Assembly (NCBI GenBank): GCA_963931925.1
Contig: OZ007573.1
Coordinates: 41,345,998 to 41,409,997, forward strand
Length of the DNA stretch: 64,000 bases
Reading direction: 5' to 3'
From: Onchidella celtica
Lineage: Eukaryota; Mollusca; Gastropoda; Systellommatophora; Onchidiidae
Shown in pieces: positions 51,805 to 62,975 of the stretch. Under the pieces are notes generated by a model, which did not search any database, was not told the DNA's origin, and saw only the letters and a list, made by a program, of their open reading frames with translations. The position numbers and the translations under genes were made by a program. Every line of letters starts with the position of its first letter. Within the stretch, counting starts at the first letter, position 1.

Positions 51805-54245
51805 TATTATTCTGTACTTAATTGAACATTGTGTGTCTGGATTGTTAGAAATGGTATACACTGTGATGTGATGTAGATGTATCTTCTTCAAAGAACAATT
51901 TTTTTTTCTTTCTCCTTCAATGGGATTTTAAATGCAATTCACTATATGACCATGAGAGAGGTACTTTGATTTCACACTGCACTCGAAATGAATAGTTGGG
52001 ATTTTAAATATGTGAGGTGCTCTAGGGAAATGGTCCACGTGTCACGCTCAACACTTACAAGATCGAGCCAGAAATGGGCATGTAGGGACTAGCTCGTCCT
52101 ATATCTGTTTTCGGCATAAATATTTGTATTTGTAAATTGTAATTGTATACTTCTTTAATCCCATGTGGGAAATTTGCCTTTGTGTCATGGCAGCCGTCAA
52201 TTACTCAGTCATTTCTTTATACCTGGGCAAAAGGATTTGAATGAATTCCACCTCTAAATATTTTTTTTCTTCATTTTTTTATAAATATCTAGTCTAATGT
52301 GTTTTTAAATTTACGTAGACTTTGAACGTGTTCGTCTCAAAAGTGACTTTTTCTACCTTGCCACCTTGAAATAGCCATAATTTGGTCTCTCTTCAACATT
52401 TTTACATGAAATAATGTGCATTCTTCTCAGAGCAGTTTGCACGTTCACAGTATACTCTTAACTCAGTTTTGAAAAAATGGGCACTGTGGACTATTTCCCT
52501 GGAGAGGCTCACACATATGTCTATGTTCTGTAATTTGTGGTGTAGTGTGTGCTACTTGTGTATGCAGGGCACTTGTTTGAGCTTGAGCAAAGTCTGGTAT
52601 TGCAAGTCATGTCAGTAAATCTATATCTCTCATACAGCTGTGTAAAGTTTACTCTGTGTTTTATCAGCAAACAGAAGACGAACAAAGGAGTCATCCATAA
52701 AGTATGTATGCATGGGGGGGGTTACCGCCAGTGTATATCAAAACTATTGGTAGCTGGGGGGGGGCGGCCGGGGTGTTACTCCCAGATATGAAAAACATAC
52801 TGCATACTGGGGGTTATGTTATTCATGAAGAACTCAAATAGTTGGCGCAGAATGCCATTTGGATCTAGTTCCAAAGTAACCAGGCATTATCAAGGTCATT
52901 AAACATTTGAACAGCCATATACTGATACAAAAGGTGGAGAGGTGAGGGTAGCTGTAGTCAAATTCTGAAAGCAGGAACATGGAAGAGATGAAAATTTACA
53001 TATTTATATGTTTGCATTGTGCATTTTTGTTCTCATTTAAATATTATTGCAATCTGTGCTGAAAAGCAAATGATTCCATCATCCTAATCAGAACTGTCAC
53101 ACGTTATTGGCAAAGTGCATGCTGATACGTAAATTTATACATATAAGTACGCAAAATCCATTCTCCTCTCCTGTGCCCACCCCACTTCCGGCACCACCCA
53201 GAAGGAAGTTAAAATATCCAGCCAAAAAACAAAGGGAAGAACAGATTGTATGTTAGAATTAAGAAAGAAAAAAAACACAATAAGTAAACCAAACAATTAA
53301 GAGCACCATGCACTTTTCTTCTTCCCCCTTTTTTTTTTCCTCTACATTTTGTCCCACTCTCAAGCCTTCCTGGGACCTATGGGTGTTCTGTGGACTTTTA
53401 AAATACATTATCAGCCTTCTAGATGGGTTTTCTGGCCAGAAGAGAGAGCCATGTGACCTAGTGAGGATCTTTGAGCCCTTCCCCACTCCCCACCATACCC
53501 CCCCCTCCCCTCCTCCCATTTGGGTGGTGGTCTATGTATTCCAGGGGTCAGAAGACATAACTCACTTTTTCATATAGTAGAAAGTAAATTTTCCTCTAAA
53601 ATTTTTATTGTTGCTGTGTTGGCCGTAAATTTTTATCATTGATATTTTGATCAAAAGAGAGCTTCCTCCTCCTTTCGTGCAATAATTAACACTATTGGCA
53701 GCTTAACTTACATCTTTTGACTTCAAAATGGATCATCTGTTAGGAGCCAGAAAGGGTAAAGTTCACACTGGGTTTTTTTTTCAGTTTTTGGCTGGAATTT
53801 GAAGAGCTGATAAAGACTATGACAGCGGTCATATTAATCCTTCCTTTGAAGGGGGGAAAAATGATTTTCTGCACTATCAAAGTAGAAAATGTTCTTCCAG
53901 AAAACAGCCCAAACGGCAGCAATCTTTTCGTGGACAACCAATTCTGGTGATGAACTCATGAAACATTTCCTTTTCTGAAATTATAACATATCAGTGACAT
54001 CTTCAATTTGATTTGTATGTAACATTTCTCTATAACTAACATTACATAAGTTACACAGAAGTCTTTCAACCCTTGACATCTCCTTGTTGCACCTGCCAAA
54101 CTGAAAGAATAATGAAGAAATATTAATTCAATGTTAACTTTGACACCTGCATGTCTATGGGCATCAGTCATTTGAAATGCAAAGCTGGTTTGTTGGGTTT
54201 TTTTTGCCGGGGTATTAGGCTCGTGGCAGAGTGAGTCATTTCTGT
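51805..54245. other. Intergenic, no gene seen
   Basis: It contains the inverted SINE tail (52120-52200), a G-rich patch near 52755-52772 and pyrimidine-rich stretches near 53308-53340 and 53475-53520. No coding region is supported. Confidence 0.45.
52120..52200 (-). mobile_element. SINE 3' tail fragment
   Basis: The reverse complement has GGCAAATTTCCCACATGGGA and TTAAAGAAGTATACAATTAC, matching the tail of the SINE at 51.6 kb, in the opposite orientation about 500 bp away. Confidence 0.75.
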
Positions 54246-54247
54246 TT

Positions 54248-54900
54248 TGTCTTGGTATGTGAGGTCTCTCTTTCCACTGGCTGACTCTAGACAGTTTTGA
54301 CTTGGTGTGTGAGGTCTCTCTTTCCACTGGCTGACCCTAGACAGTTTTGACTTGGTGTGTGAGATCTCTTTCCACTGGCTGACTCTAGACAGTTTTGACT
54401 TGGTATGTGAGGTCTCTCTTTCCACTGGCTGACCCTAGACAGTTTTGACTTGGTATGTGAGGTCTCTCTTTCCACTGGCTGACTCTAGACAGTTTTGACT
54501 TGGTCTGTGAGGTCTCTCTTTCCACCGACTGACTCTAGACAGTTTTGACTTGGTATGTGAGGTCTCTCTTTCCACTGACTGACTCTAGACAGTTTTGACT
54601 TGGTATGTGAGGTCTCTCTTTCCACTGACTGACTCTAGACAGTTTTGACTTGGTATGTGAGGTCTCTCTTTCCACTGGCTGACTCTAGACAGTTTTGACT
54701 TGGTCTGTGAGGTCTCTCTTTCCACTACTGGCTGACCCTAGACAATTTTGACTTGGTATGTGAGGTCTCTCTTTCCACTGGCTGACTCTAGACAGTTTTG
54801 ACTTGGTCTGTGAGGTCTCTCTTTCCACTGGCTGACTCTAGACAGTTTTGACTTGGTCTGTGAGGTCTCTCTTTCCACTGGCTGACTCAGGACAGTGGTG
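54248..54900 (+). repeat. Minisatellite, 50-bp unit, 13 copies
   Basis: Each unit reads GACTTGGTATGTGAGGTCTC, then TCTTTCCACTGGCTGACTCT, then AGACAGTTTT. Copies differ by single changes (GGTCTG or GGTGTG, CTGACTGA, GACCCTAG). One copy is 3 bp short near 54361 and one 3 bp long near 54726. Open frames on the minus strand arise only from the repeat, since 50 is not a multiple of three. Confidence 0.95.
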
Positions 54901-57096
54901 ACTTTTCAAATCTAGTGAAACAAAATTGTTTCAGTCTAGGCAGTGTGCAGTGTCCCATTTAACTCCATAGATCACATCCCACACCAAAACCAAGACAAAA
55001 CAGACTTGACTCAGTGTACCACCAGTCTTAAACTAAAGGTGACGTAAAGCATAAAGCACGTTTTAAAAAAATAATACATTTGCCACATTTTGTCATTTGC
55101 CACCCATATTCCCGTATGTTACTAACCAGAGAATAGTTTTGTATTCTCTTCATGGCTGTGAAGTTCTTTCTTTCGGTTGACCGGTGTTAATTTGAGACGT
55201 GCATTTGTTTATTCTTTGAAAGGAAACTGTTTAAATATTCGCCAATGTTACATTTGATATTCATGCTTTTGTAGCTGGAAATGTACACCGTATATTGTAT
55301 GTATATGTAAATGTTTTTAGAATGTAGTCGGGTATTTATTCTTACATTGACATTATAAATCAACAACTAAACTACACCAGAAGGCTAGAGTAATATTTAT
55401 GTGTAAATTAATAATACGTGTAAATTTTAAACCCGTAGGCTTTTCAGAGAGGATTAAAATGCATTCAAATTTCAAGTTCACCAGAGAGTAACGAGTATAC
55501 TCATTAAAGGTGCATAACTTTTTTTGGCTTATGATTACATATGTTTTACTGAGTAGTTCCCCTTCCCCCTTTCCAATAACTGTAGGAAACTTGCTTCAGG
55601 AACAGTCACGGAGAATTTAGAGATAGGTCTGGTCTTTTAAAACCAGATCGGAAAGGGATTGGATAACAATTATCGTCAGGTCATTGATAACAGAAAATAG
55701 ATGGTGTTGTATTTGAGTGGGGCAACTTTGTCATATTTAATATTTGCTTTTAAGTGGAATCCATAATAATTATGGTTCAAGAGGTGAGAAGTGGTGAAAT
55801 GCTTCAGATTCCTTTTTTTTTTTTTTTAATCTAGCTAGTGTTTAACATAATTATTTTGCTTCAGGTCTTGTGGCTGGGTCAGGGGCTTGGAAATAGCAAA
55901 TACCTTTTTCTTTTTATTCATAATGAATATCGTCAGTTTCATGATATAGGGGAGAATAGATTACGCCACCATACAACGAAAAGCCAAACATTTAACTTTC
56001 CTGTATGATGAAGGGGTGAATAGGGCAAATTTGAGATATTTACTTTTTTGTGGTTGTCAAAAGAGTATATTAATGGGGAGGGGGGAGGGGGGGGGGCGGT
56101 TACCCTATTGCGAGCTATTTGTTAAATCTCATTTAGCTTTTGTGTTATGTAGTATGTATGATGAAAAGGCAAGAAATTGATGAAGAGAGTAGCACAAAAT
56201 TTTTCAAACTGAATTTCTCACAGCACAGATTTTGGCCCTGTTTCTTATAGAGAAGTTAAGCATTTGCCCTTTTGCTGTACAGCTGTTGATATCTATCCGC
56301 CCCTTCATCACGAAACCGACAATATATCTGATCTTTTTTCATTTTGTTTTTCCTTCTTTGTTACATGTATTCAGCGTGCAGTTTTTGCTCTTTCAATCAG
56401 CTGAGCAGGTTGAAAATAAACTTTTGCAATTTCTTCAACAAATCAAAATGAAACATTTTATTCTTTTACTTCCAGTTACGTACTTATTGTTTATTACTAT
56501 GTTTTGTTCCGCCAAAAATGGCGTTAATGAAAAAAAAAAACAATCAGCAAATTTAACAATATCTCTGAAATTCTGCTGTGGTACATTTCTTATATATGTC
56601 ATATGAACTAAAAAAAATATATTTTTTTAGACATGTTTATTTGGAATATGGAACTAATTTGTCCAAAGACTGTAAAAAACTGGTATTTCTTGGTAATTGT
56701 GTTTAATGCCTTTTTCTCACAAGAGTTTGGAATTTGATGAGAATATTTCAGGGATTTTTATTTTCAAATTTTTTTTTTTTAATTGGAATTTTATTTCTTG
56801 TGGGAATTTTCAATGGGAAGTTTTTTTGTTTTCCCTACACCTTCAAGCTTTATAATCCATTTATAATATAAGGTTCCATGTGTCATGCATGTAGTTTTAC
56901 TATGCTTATCCAGATAACTATTGCATTATATATACTTTGGTTTTTTGGCACCTTATAAGATTCTTATTGTTGTTAGGCTTATTGTTGCCAGAGCAAATAA
57001 AGGGAATTCAATCTAGTATTCTTGTCCGTGTTTAAGAGTTAATTCCCTTCCAGTGTCATGTTCGTCTTCCACGTCATTAAATTTTTCTTCATGCAT
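54901..57096. other. Intergenic, no gene seen
   Basis: AT-rich. A G-rich stretch lies at about 56075-56098, and an AATAAA at 56997. The longest frame (56232-56606) is Phe/Leu-rich with no family signature. Confidence 0.45.
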
Positions 57097-57295
57097 GCAC
57101 TTTGTCTGTCTTTCTTTCTGTCTGTCTTTCTCCTCTCTTTCTTTCTCCTTCTCTCTCTTCCTTTCCCACTTCCCCCTCTGTCTACCTATCTCTCTCCCAT
57201 TCTCTCCCGCTCCTGCTCTCTCCCTCTCTCTCTCTCCTTCTCTCTCCCTCTGTCTCCCCTCCCCCCCCCCCCCTCTCTCTCTCTCTCTGTATGCC
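57097..57295 (+). repeat. Homopyrimidine (CT-rich) tract
   Basis: About 200 bp of nearly uninterrupted pyrimidines (CTTT, TCTC and C-run blocks). It gives spurious Ser/Leu/Pro frames. Confidence 0.9.
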
Positions 57296-58198
57296 ACTCC
57301 TTCACCCTTGCTATCCCTGCATTGAACAAGAACTTACACAAAAAAAAACACGTTTTTCTCACTTTGTCCATTACACCAATTGTAATACTTTGTTCAAATA
57401 GATAATTTATACAAGTACACATATAAAAATTCTATGACTTTTTTTTTTTTTTTTAAAGTACCCCTGATAATTTATACATTTTATGTCCAATTCTAAATGA
57501 AAGAAATCTTTTGTTTTTTAAAGCGCTTTTTGTCCGTCCTTGAAAAAATCGGTTTGGGTCTCAGATCAGAATTGCAGTTTGTCAAGAGGTTAAAGGCGTG
57601 CAGAACTGATAGGTCCGAATAATGATATAACAAATAATAATGATAATGATAATGAAACACACTTGACTCACCCACCCCGCCCAAAAAGATCTATGATGTC
57701 ACTACGTTAGCAGACTTTATTTTTCAGTTTAGCCAAATATCGCATTGAATTTCTGTTTATCCACAAAAATGTTGACACTACCGTGAAATGGGAACGGATT
57801 CTCTCGGGGTGTTAGTCTGCACTTCTAGCAGGGTCTCCTTCTGTCCTAGCGTTCTATTAGTATTCTATTCTGTCTTTGATCTTTGCTTTTTTCTAGTGCA
57901 TTGTGACCTGTATCATGTCGACGTGTTTTCTTCAAACACGAACTCTACTGGCCACGTGCCTTTTCCGGTATGGATGAAAAAAATATATATATAAAAAATG
58001 TTTTCCTATTTTCTAAAGATTATTTAAAAAAAAAAAAAAAAAGGGCCGTATTCGTTTGAAAGTCCTACTTGAGTGCCTGCCTGTTTGTCTGTCTGTAATC
58101 CCGATACCTCAACTTTAAAAGATACTGTTGCTCATACACTGTGGTTATATAATGCTTTGGCCGCGCTGGATCTGTTGGATCTGTAAACTGCAGATTGA

Positions 58199-58325
58199 GA
58201 AAATTCATTATTTTTGCCTTATTCCAGGTCTGGGTCAGTGGCGACCCACGATAACAGTTTGGGAAGGTTCATTATTTTTTTTTATCATAATCACAGTCCG
58301 GGTCAGGAGCGACCCACGATAGCAG
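58199..58325 (+). repeat. Tandem duplication, about 63-bp unit
   Basis: The units starting near 58199 and 58263 share TTCATTATTTTT and CxGGGTCAG(T/G)(G/A)GCGACCCACGATA(A/G)CAG. Confidence 0.8.
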
Positions 58326-58987
58326 AATGCGTACAGGAACCAGCGATAGTAGATGATGGTTAAGAGCAACAACAAAATGTGTAAATCGCGGGGGTGGGAG
58401 AATTCTTCATTCGCAAAGTTTTTGCTTTGAGCTAAATATGCGGGAAGGTTGGACGACCTGACTTCTGCGTAACTTTAAGTGTTATTTACATAGTCAAACG
58501 GATGTTCTTTGTTGAACTTGACTACCCTTTTCTTGTCTGTTGGGAAAGACTGAAAAGATGAATAGATCAGGCCATAATGCTGTTGAAATGTTGCTTGCGG
58601 CAAATCTCCCTCGCGCAGTGCATCATGGCTTTCAAAGTAAAAATCACTCAGTTAGTAACCTCTACAGTATAAATGTCGGTATCTGAATCGGACCATCTTT
58701 CGAAAAGCCAACATTACTATGAAACATCAACAATGTCAGGGGCTTTTGCTTAAGCACGATTTCTTTCTTTCATAGCATTCATGTCCGCGAAGGTATTTTG
58801 AATCATTCAAAGACCTCATAGAATCCAACAACAAAATTATGTTATTCTTACTGCTGTTAATCGGTTCTCCATCAAACATTTGACGCGGACAAGAAGATTT
58901 CAGTTAACTTCTAGTAACTTCACATGGAAATTACTTGTCTGCTGGTGCAGTTTTTGTGGTCTTTACAACCATATTAGTAGGACCTTA

Positions 58988-59215
58988 ACTCTTGTTTGGG
59001 CCAACTCCATTTTTAGCACAACTGAGAAACTCGACGTTAAACGTTTGAGGCTTTAGTTATTATGATATGGAGTTAGAAGAAATCGGAACTGTGAAACAGC
59101 TTGATAAGTGCAACATCACATTTTAAACAAGTGTCACTCAAAGTAAGCATTTGTTACACGTCCTCTACATACTAAAAGATCACCAGTTTTTCAGAAAATG
59201 GAGATAGAACAAACA
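58988..59215 (-). mobile_element. MITE of the intron-4 family, copy C
   Basis: The reverse complement aligns with copies A and B: CTCCATTTTCTGAAAAAC, TTTAGTATGTAGA, TTTCACAGTTCCGATTT and TTTAACGTCGAGTTTCTCAG. The ends are eroded. Confidence 0.7.
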
Positions 59216-59284
59216 TCATTATTTGTTGTTGTTTGTTGTGTTTCTCCTACCGAATAGACAGACTGTATGACTAGAACAGAAAAA

Positions 59285-59607
59285 AAACCTTACCAGACAC
59301 TCCCACCAACCACCCGCTCTTTAACGGGGCAGTTATACAAAAAAAAATTATTAACGAAACAATGAATTTACTAGAGTGAGCGATGCACGGCATTTGCCCA
59401 CTAGACGGCAATGTCCCACTCTTATCTGAGTACTGTATAAATGGTGGAAGTGACATAGTTTTGAAGCAAAATTTAAAATTGTTGAATTTGTTTTCATTTT
59501 GATAAAAGAAACTAATTAATTGTTTCGTTAATACAATTTTTTATATAACTGCCCTATTGCCCCCTTATAGAGCGGATGGTTGGTGAGCGATTCTGGCAAG
59601 GTCTCCG
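59285..59607. mobile_element. Foldback element with arms of about 85 bp
   Basis: The left arm (about 59285-59370) and right arm (about 59515-59607) are inverted copies sharing ACCAACCA(C/T)CCGCTCT, GGGCAGTTATA and TTAACGAAACAAT. The element borders are approximate and no clear duplication was found. Confidence 0.65.
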
Positions 59608-60218
59608 TCTGTCCTATCATTCTGTTATATTCTGTGTATCGTCTTGCTTCTCCCTGGCACAATATGGCCGTGATCGTGTCGACGTGCTTTGAATGTTGCC
59701 AGGGGCGTGTACTAGTAGTCCAATTACAAGGCCAAATAGGAAAAATACTGAGTTGTGTTCACTATTTAGCAATGGCTTATAATAATTATGTAATGTGAAA
59801 TACTCCCCGCCCCAAACAACAACCGCCGTGCACTTTTTCTAAACTCAAATTCAAAATCAAACCCACTTTCAAATGTAGCTTTTCCCTAGCAGTTGAGCCC
59901 ACAGGCGATCAAGCATTCTTTGGAGACCTGAGCGTGAGTGATTTTAATTAAGGGTGGAACAATCAAGAGGCCTAACTCTGTTGTTTAAGATGATATTACG
60001 CTAAAGCCGAGGCTAAGCTGATTTTTTTTGGGGGGATATGTCAGGTAAACGGATTACAACAATATTTAATCATTTTCGTGTCCAAATAATCGCTAAGGTT
60101 GGACATGAATTTTGTTATTCTATCATTGTGTTGCTAATTACCCCAAAAAAAAAAATTATTATTCTCTGATCATTGAAGAAAAAAAAACTAAAACACCTTT
60201 GATGTGATGCTCTGTGAA

Positions 60219-60345
60219 ATTCGACGCTAAACGTTTGCGATTTTGTTAGTATCATGATAGCACAAATTTTTAATGGGAACTATGAAACAGCTTGATGAGC
60301 GCCACAACGCATTTTAAACAAGTGTCAAAATGCATGATTTTGTTT
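60219..60345 (-). mobile_element. MITE of the intron-4 family, partial copy D
   Basis: It shares with copies A-C, on the minus strand, TTAAACAAG (as complement), GAAACAGCTTGATGAGCG and CGACGCTAAACGTTTGC. Confidence 0.6.
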
Positions 60346-60825
60346 AAATGTCGATACAACAAAAACGAACAAAATGAAAGTCGCAGAGACGAGAGGCACA
60401 GAATTGTGTTTTAAAGGTTAGAAATGACATGATTTCATGCAAGTACCAATCACCTGCATCAAATTAACCATCTGGAGTCCAAGATCTATCCTGTCCCATA
60501 CCTTTGAAGTACTGTATGATGAGTAAATACAGCGTAGATCTATTTCAACCTGTAATTGTAGCGTAGAATGTCACCAGCTTGTACACATTTTGTGTAGATG
60601 TAGAGAGTACTTTAAGTTTGTCGTGAATGACGTTCAAAAGCAAGCAAGTCATAAACTTTCTTTGAAACCTGTGCTTGAGATGCATGTATATGTCTATAAA
60701 AACTACATGTCTATAAAAACGAGACACCTTTGTAGTCAGCGTTAGACGGTCATACTCGGCGTATGACAAATAGGAATGCTGAGAAACATTTAAATTACAT
60801 AAGAGTTTTATATAAGTAAGAACGG

Positions 60826-60828
<3 letters not shown>

Positions 60829-60871
<43 letters not shown>

Positions 60872-61200
60872 GGCAGAGACACATAGACAGAGACATAGAC
60901 ATAGGGAGAGAGAAAGACACACACAGAGGGACAGAGAGACAGAGACAGGGAGGGAGAGACACGGAGACAGGGAGAAAGACGGGGAGAGACAGAAAGAGAC
61001 ATACAGAGAGATAAAGAGAAAGAGAGAGACGCACAGAAAGAGAGAAAGAAAGAGAGAGGCGCACAGAGAGAGACAGCGAGAGAGAGTGAGAGAAGGTCAG
61101 AAATAGAGAGATACAAACTGAAAGCTAGACAGATACAGGGAGAGACTGGGAGAAAGAAAGAGAGAGAGAGAGTCAGAGACAGAGAGAAGGAGAGATGTAG
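60829..61200 (+). repeat. GT/GA-rich then homopurine (GAGA) tract
   Basis: A short GT run leads into about 360 bp of nearly pure purines, with GAGA, GACAGA and GAAAGA blocks. Confidence 0.9.
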
Positions 61201-61500
61201 TGGGTCCCAGAGAAAGGTGTGGCATCACTGCAGCTCCAATGGTAAACTGACCAGATGTCATGGCTGGGAAATGTCCTATCGGAGCACCTGGCAACATTTC
61301 GCAAATAAATAAATTGTTTTCTATGAATGAATAAGGTGAATGAAATGTCACGGTCTGTCTGTTCTAGTGTTTGATCTATATCCTCCTCAAGATACGAGGA
61401 CAGGACAAAGGTCCGTTTACACCTATATGTGGTGTGGTAAAGTTTGAGGGGATTTCCCTTGTGTTTCTGTCTGTTCGTCCAGCCCACGCCCCTTTGACTG
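61201..61500. other. Unique stretch between purine and pyrimidine tracts
   Basis: About 300 bp of mixed sequence with no supported gene. It would be the loop if the flanking complementary tracts paired. Confidence 0.4.
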
Positions 61501-61773
61501 TTTGTGCGTCTGTCTCTGTCTCTCTTCTCCCTCTCTCTCTCTCCCTGCTACCCATTCTCTTTCTGTCTTGTCTCGCTCTTTCTCTCTCTATATATATTAT
61601 TTCTCTATTTTGCAGTCTCTCTCACCCTCTAGGTTTCTCTCATTGTCTCTCTCTCTCACACTTCCTCTTTCTCTCTCTCCTTCTCTCTTTCCTCTTTCTC
61701 TCCGTCTCTCTCTTTATCCCTCTCCCTCTCTCTTTCTCTCTGTCTGTCTATCTATCTATCTTCATTTTATCTA

Positions 61774-61807
<34 letters not shown>

Positions 61808-61860
61808 CATCTCTTTCTCTCATTCACCCACTGCCTTAGTCTCCTTCTCTCACTCTTTTC
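61501..61860 (+). repeat. Homopyrimidine (CT-rich) tract
   Basis: CTCT, TCTG and CTAT blocks, including a CTGT microsatellite near 61779-61806. In strand bias it is the complement of the 60.8-61.2 kb tract. Confidence 0.9.
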
Positions 61861-62430
61861 CAGTGTCTGTGTACGTCTGTGTAAAACGTATATACCTTTT
61901 CCCGTGTATACCTCTAATTCTATGAATATTTTACTTTCAAGGGGGGAAGACTGCAGTCCCCAATTTCAACCTCCATCTCTCTGAACTCCCACGTAATCCT
62001 GTTTTCTTTGCAAATTTACCAAGCTAGATCGTCCTGATTTCATTGACATTGTGACAAATCACTGCACAGGTAAAAGAAGGAAAAAAATGCGTTTAGAATC
62101 TTACTCAGATTCATCATTCGTTCAAGCAGTATCGCTAATGCAGAATGGTTGTAGGAAATCTGATAGCGGTACCGGGTCCTCAAGTACTATAATTATTGTG
62201 CAGCAGCTTTTTGCGCGAGTTCTCACGAGGAAGGAAAAATAGTTGTTGTTTTTTTCGTTGTTGTGTGTGTAAACTGAATTGCGGTTGTTTGTATTTTTGG
62301 AGAGAGAGAGAGAGAGACCAAGTATTTATGAAAAAAAAGGGAGAGTGGCGGGTTATATTTGTGTTTAATACAATGACATGTACTTGCAAGTAGGGGAGCG
62401 GGGAGGAGAGTTAACTTTTATTGTTGTTTT

Positions 62431-62555
62431 GAGACAAAGAAAGAAAGATGGATAGACAGAAAGAAAGAAAGAAAAAGAACGACAGAAAGAGTGGCAGAGA
62501 GAAAGGCAATAAGGCGGAAATAATTATAGAAAGAGAGAAAGAAAGAAAGTTGGAT

Positions 62556-62622
<67 letters not shown>

Positions 62623-62975
62623 AAGAAAGAAAGAGACCGACAGAAAGAGTGGCAGAGAGACAGGCAAAAAGACAGAAATAAATATAGGAAGAGAGAAAGA
62701 AAGAAAGATAGATATAAAGGAAGAAAGACAGAAAAAGAACGGCAGAAAGGGAGGCGGAGAGGAAGGCAAATGGACAGAAATAATTAAAGAAAGAAAGAAA
62801 GACGAAGAAAGAAAGATAGACAGAAAGAAAGAAAGGAAGACAGAAAGTAAGAATGAAAGATAGAAAGAGAAAAAGAAAGAAAGAAAAAGAACGACAGAAA
62901 GAGTGGCAGAGAGAAAGGCAAAAAGACAGAAAGAGAGAAAGAAAGAAAGAGAGAAAGAAAGAACGAGATGTGGAC
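62431..62975 (+). repeat. Homopurine (GAAA)n tract with higher-order repeats
   Basis: About 540 bp rich in GAAA/GAAAG. A pure GAAA run lies at about 62560-62617. A longer unit with GACAGAAAGAGTGGCAGAGA and GGCAA(A/T)AAG(A/G)C recurs near 62479, 62637 and 62892, so a unit of about 160-250 bp has been duplicated. Open frames through it are spurious. Confidence 0.9.

Larger units (their letters stand above)
57296..60835. other. Intergenic, repeat-rich, no gene seen
   Basis: It holds a 63-bp tandem duplication (58199-58325), direct repeats at 57815-57925 and 59600-59695, a foldback element (59285-59607) and two minus-strand copies of the MITE seen in intron 4. Confidence 0.45.

Noticed and set aside
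54168-54475. Minus-strand repeat protein (SHTKSKLSRVSQWKER)
   Set aside because: Frames arise from the 50-bp minisatellite; the period is not a multiple of three and no flanking gene supports it.
56232-56606. 124-residue hydrophobic frame
   Set aside because: Phe/Leu bias comes from T-rich DNA; no family pattern and an internal A-run.
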